From assembly GCA_025353235.1 (NCBI GenBank), contig JANXQZ010001031.1, positions 1 through 6,318 of the forward strand: a stretch of DNA of 6,318 nucleotides. Reading direction: 5' to 3'. The position numbers and the translations under genes were made by a program. Shown here one piece after another: positions 5,391 through 6,318 of the stretch. The stretch is from Bryobacterales bacterium. GTDB taxonomy: Bacteria > Acidobacteriota > Terriglobia > Bryobacterales > Bryobacteraceae. How positions within the stretch are numbered: position 1 is the stretch's first letter; the number at the start of each line of letters is the position of its first letter. Under the pieces are notes generated by a model. That model did not search any database, was not told where the DNA came from, and was given only the letters and a program-made list of their open reading frames with translations.

Positions 5391-6318
5391 ATGGGCCCGA
5401 TGCGCTTACTCTGGATTTTTCTTCTGCTTGCCGAACTCTTGGCGGCGCAGCCCGCGCTGCAGCTGAAGCCGCATCCTGCGCAATCCGCCCACCAGTTTCC
5501 AAATCGGCGTCGAGGCATGGCTCGCCACTTGCTGGTACGGTTCGCAAGCGGGGCCGAGCCGGGACAACTCTTTGAATTGGCAAAGCGCGGGGCGCGCGTG
5601 GTTCAATACGTGCCCGATTATGCTTACATAATCTCCGCGCCGGACTGGTTCACTGCCGATGGTCTCGGACTCTCTTCAAGCTCGCCGATTGGGCCTGCGG
5701 AAAAGCTCAGCGCGGAACTGGCCGATGCGGCAGACACCGGAGACGCATCATTTGCGCTGGTCGAATTCTATCCCGACGTGGATATGGATCAAGCGCGTCA
5801 GATCGTGCTGGACAGCCTGCTGCAGATTCAGGATAATCCGGATCTATTGGATCATCACCTGTTAGTCTCGGGAACCCAGGATGCCATCTCGGCGCTGGCT
5901 CAGTGGGACGAGGTGGCTTATATTTTCCCGGCTGCGCCGGAACTGGTTCAAGGGCTCGCGCTGAACGCTTGCGCAGGCGCTTTGACTGACCAGGGTCAGA
6001 TCGGCCAATCGGTCGCCAGAGTCGGTTACGGATGGGGTGGACCCGGTCTGAATGGAGCGGATCTTAACTATGCTTTTCAGTCGGTGACAGATAAGATTCC
6101 AACAGATACCGCGAAGGCAGAGATCGTGCGAGCCTTCAATGAGTGGGCCAAGGTCGCCAAGCTGACGTTTTCGCCTTCAACGGATCTCAAGGCGAATCGG
6201 ACATTGACTGTGCTGTTTGGAAGCGGACCTCATGGGGACGCCTATCCTTTTGATGGTAGAGGCGGGGTGCTGGCGCATACCTTCTATCCGTACCCCACGA
6301 ACGCGGAGCCAATTGCTG
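5391..6318 (+). CDS. secreted matrixin-family (M10A-like) zinc metalloprotease precursor, 3'-truncated
   Basis: The frame is open for 309 codons from ATG 5391 to the window edge. Residues 1-19 are a signal peptide (MRLLWIFLLLAELLAAQ core). Residues 45-84 (RHLLVRFASG to IISAP) and 121-181 (FALVEFYPDV to YIFPA) look like two propeptide units of the type seen in secreted subtilases. From about residue 222 the sequence is matrixin-like: LNYAFQS (225), AFNEWAKVAKLTF (249-261), RTLTVLFG, then HGDAYPFDGRGGVLAHTF (281-298). In matrix metalloproteinases this last block supplies structural zinc ligands (H281, D283, H296) and calcium-binding residues around D288. The fourth zinc ligand (GDxHFD) and the catalytic HExxHxxGxxH should follow but lie outside, so activity cannot be judged. 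A TAA at 5385 limits the start to ATG 5391 or ATG 5400; neither has a good ribosome site. Substrate unknown. Confidence 0.88.
   Translation, partial: MGPMRLLWIFLLLAELLAAQPALQLKPHPAQSAHQFPNRRRGMARHLLVRFASGAEPGQLFELAKRGARVVQYVPDYAYIISAPDWFTADGLGLSSSSPIGPAEKLSAELADAADTGDASFALVEFYPDVDMDQARQIVLDSLLQIQDNPDLLDHHLLVSGTQDAISALAQWDEVAYIFPAAPELVQGLALNACAGALTDQGQIGQSVARVGYGWGGPGLNGADLNYAFQSVTDKIPTDTAKAEIVRAFNEWAKVAKLTFSPSTDLKANRTLTVLFGSGPHGDAYPFDGRGGVLAHTFYPYPTNAEPIA

Noticed and set aside
5389..5606. Minus-strand open frames opposite the protease signal peptide and propeptide
   Set aside because: They overlap the continuous matrixin precursor frame and show Arg/Ala-rich shadow composition.
5659..5865. 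Small plus-strand frame of 68 codons within the protease gene
   Set aside because: It is in another frame inside the intact protease precursor and ends in an improbable Cys/Trp/Ile-rich run.

Overview
The window looks like chromosomal DNA from an acidobacterium of the Solibacter/Bryobacter kind (Acidobacteriota, Bryobacterales). The basis is GC-rich coding sequence, a large secreted NHL-repeat protein ending in the two-part IPT/TIG-like C-terminal domain (TIGR03437 type) that is greatly expanded in Candidatus Solibacter, and a sigma/anti-sigma pair of a style I associate with the same group. This assignment is by recognition, not by a search.

Layout. Positions 2-925 (+) hold the C-terminal two thirds of an AlgI-like membrane-bound O-acyltransferase, cut by the left edge. 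Its stop overlaps the ATG of a sigma-70-type factor (925-1851, +), which is followed after 28 bases by a membrane anti-sigma factor with two cytoplasmic zinc fingers and an extracytoplasmic Fn3-like/TPR part (1880-2911, +). A secreted 12-blade NHL protein lies on the other strand (2904-5321, -), and its 3' end overlaps that of the anti-sigma gene by 8 bases. After a 69-base divergent spacer, a secreted matrixin-family zinc metalloprotease precursor (5391 to the right edge, +) runs out of the window just before its catalytic HExxH motif should appear. Coding density is almost complete: the only spacers are 28 and 69 bases long, and I see no RNA genes, mobile elements or CRISPR.

How the parts may fit together. 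The theme is the cell envelope and what is exported across it: acylation of an exported glycan, a membrane-tethered regulator that could sense an envelope signal and release a sigma factor, and two exported proteins sharing one short divergent control region. The sigma/anti-sigma partnership is well supported by adjacency and domain content. That the sigma factor controls the acyltransferase, the NHL protein or the protease is inference only. I found no clear evidence of a wholly new system. The items most worth a second look are the protease with its unusual two-unit propeptide, the stop/start overlap linking the acyltransferase to the sigma factor, and the 6+6 pattern in the NHL repeats.
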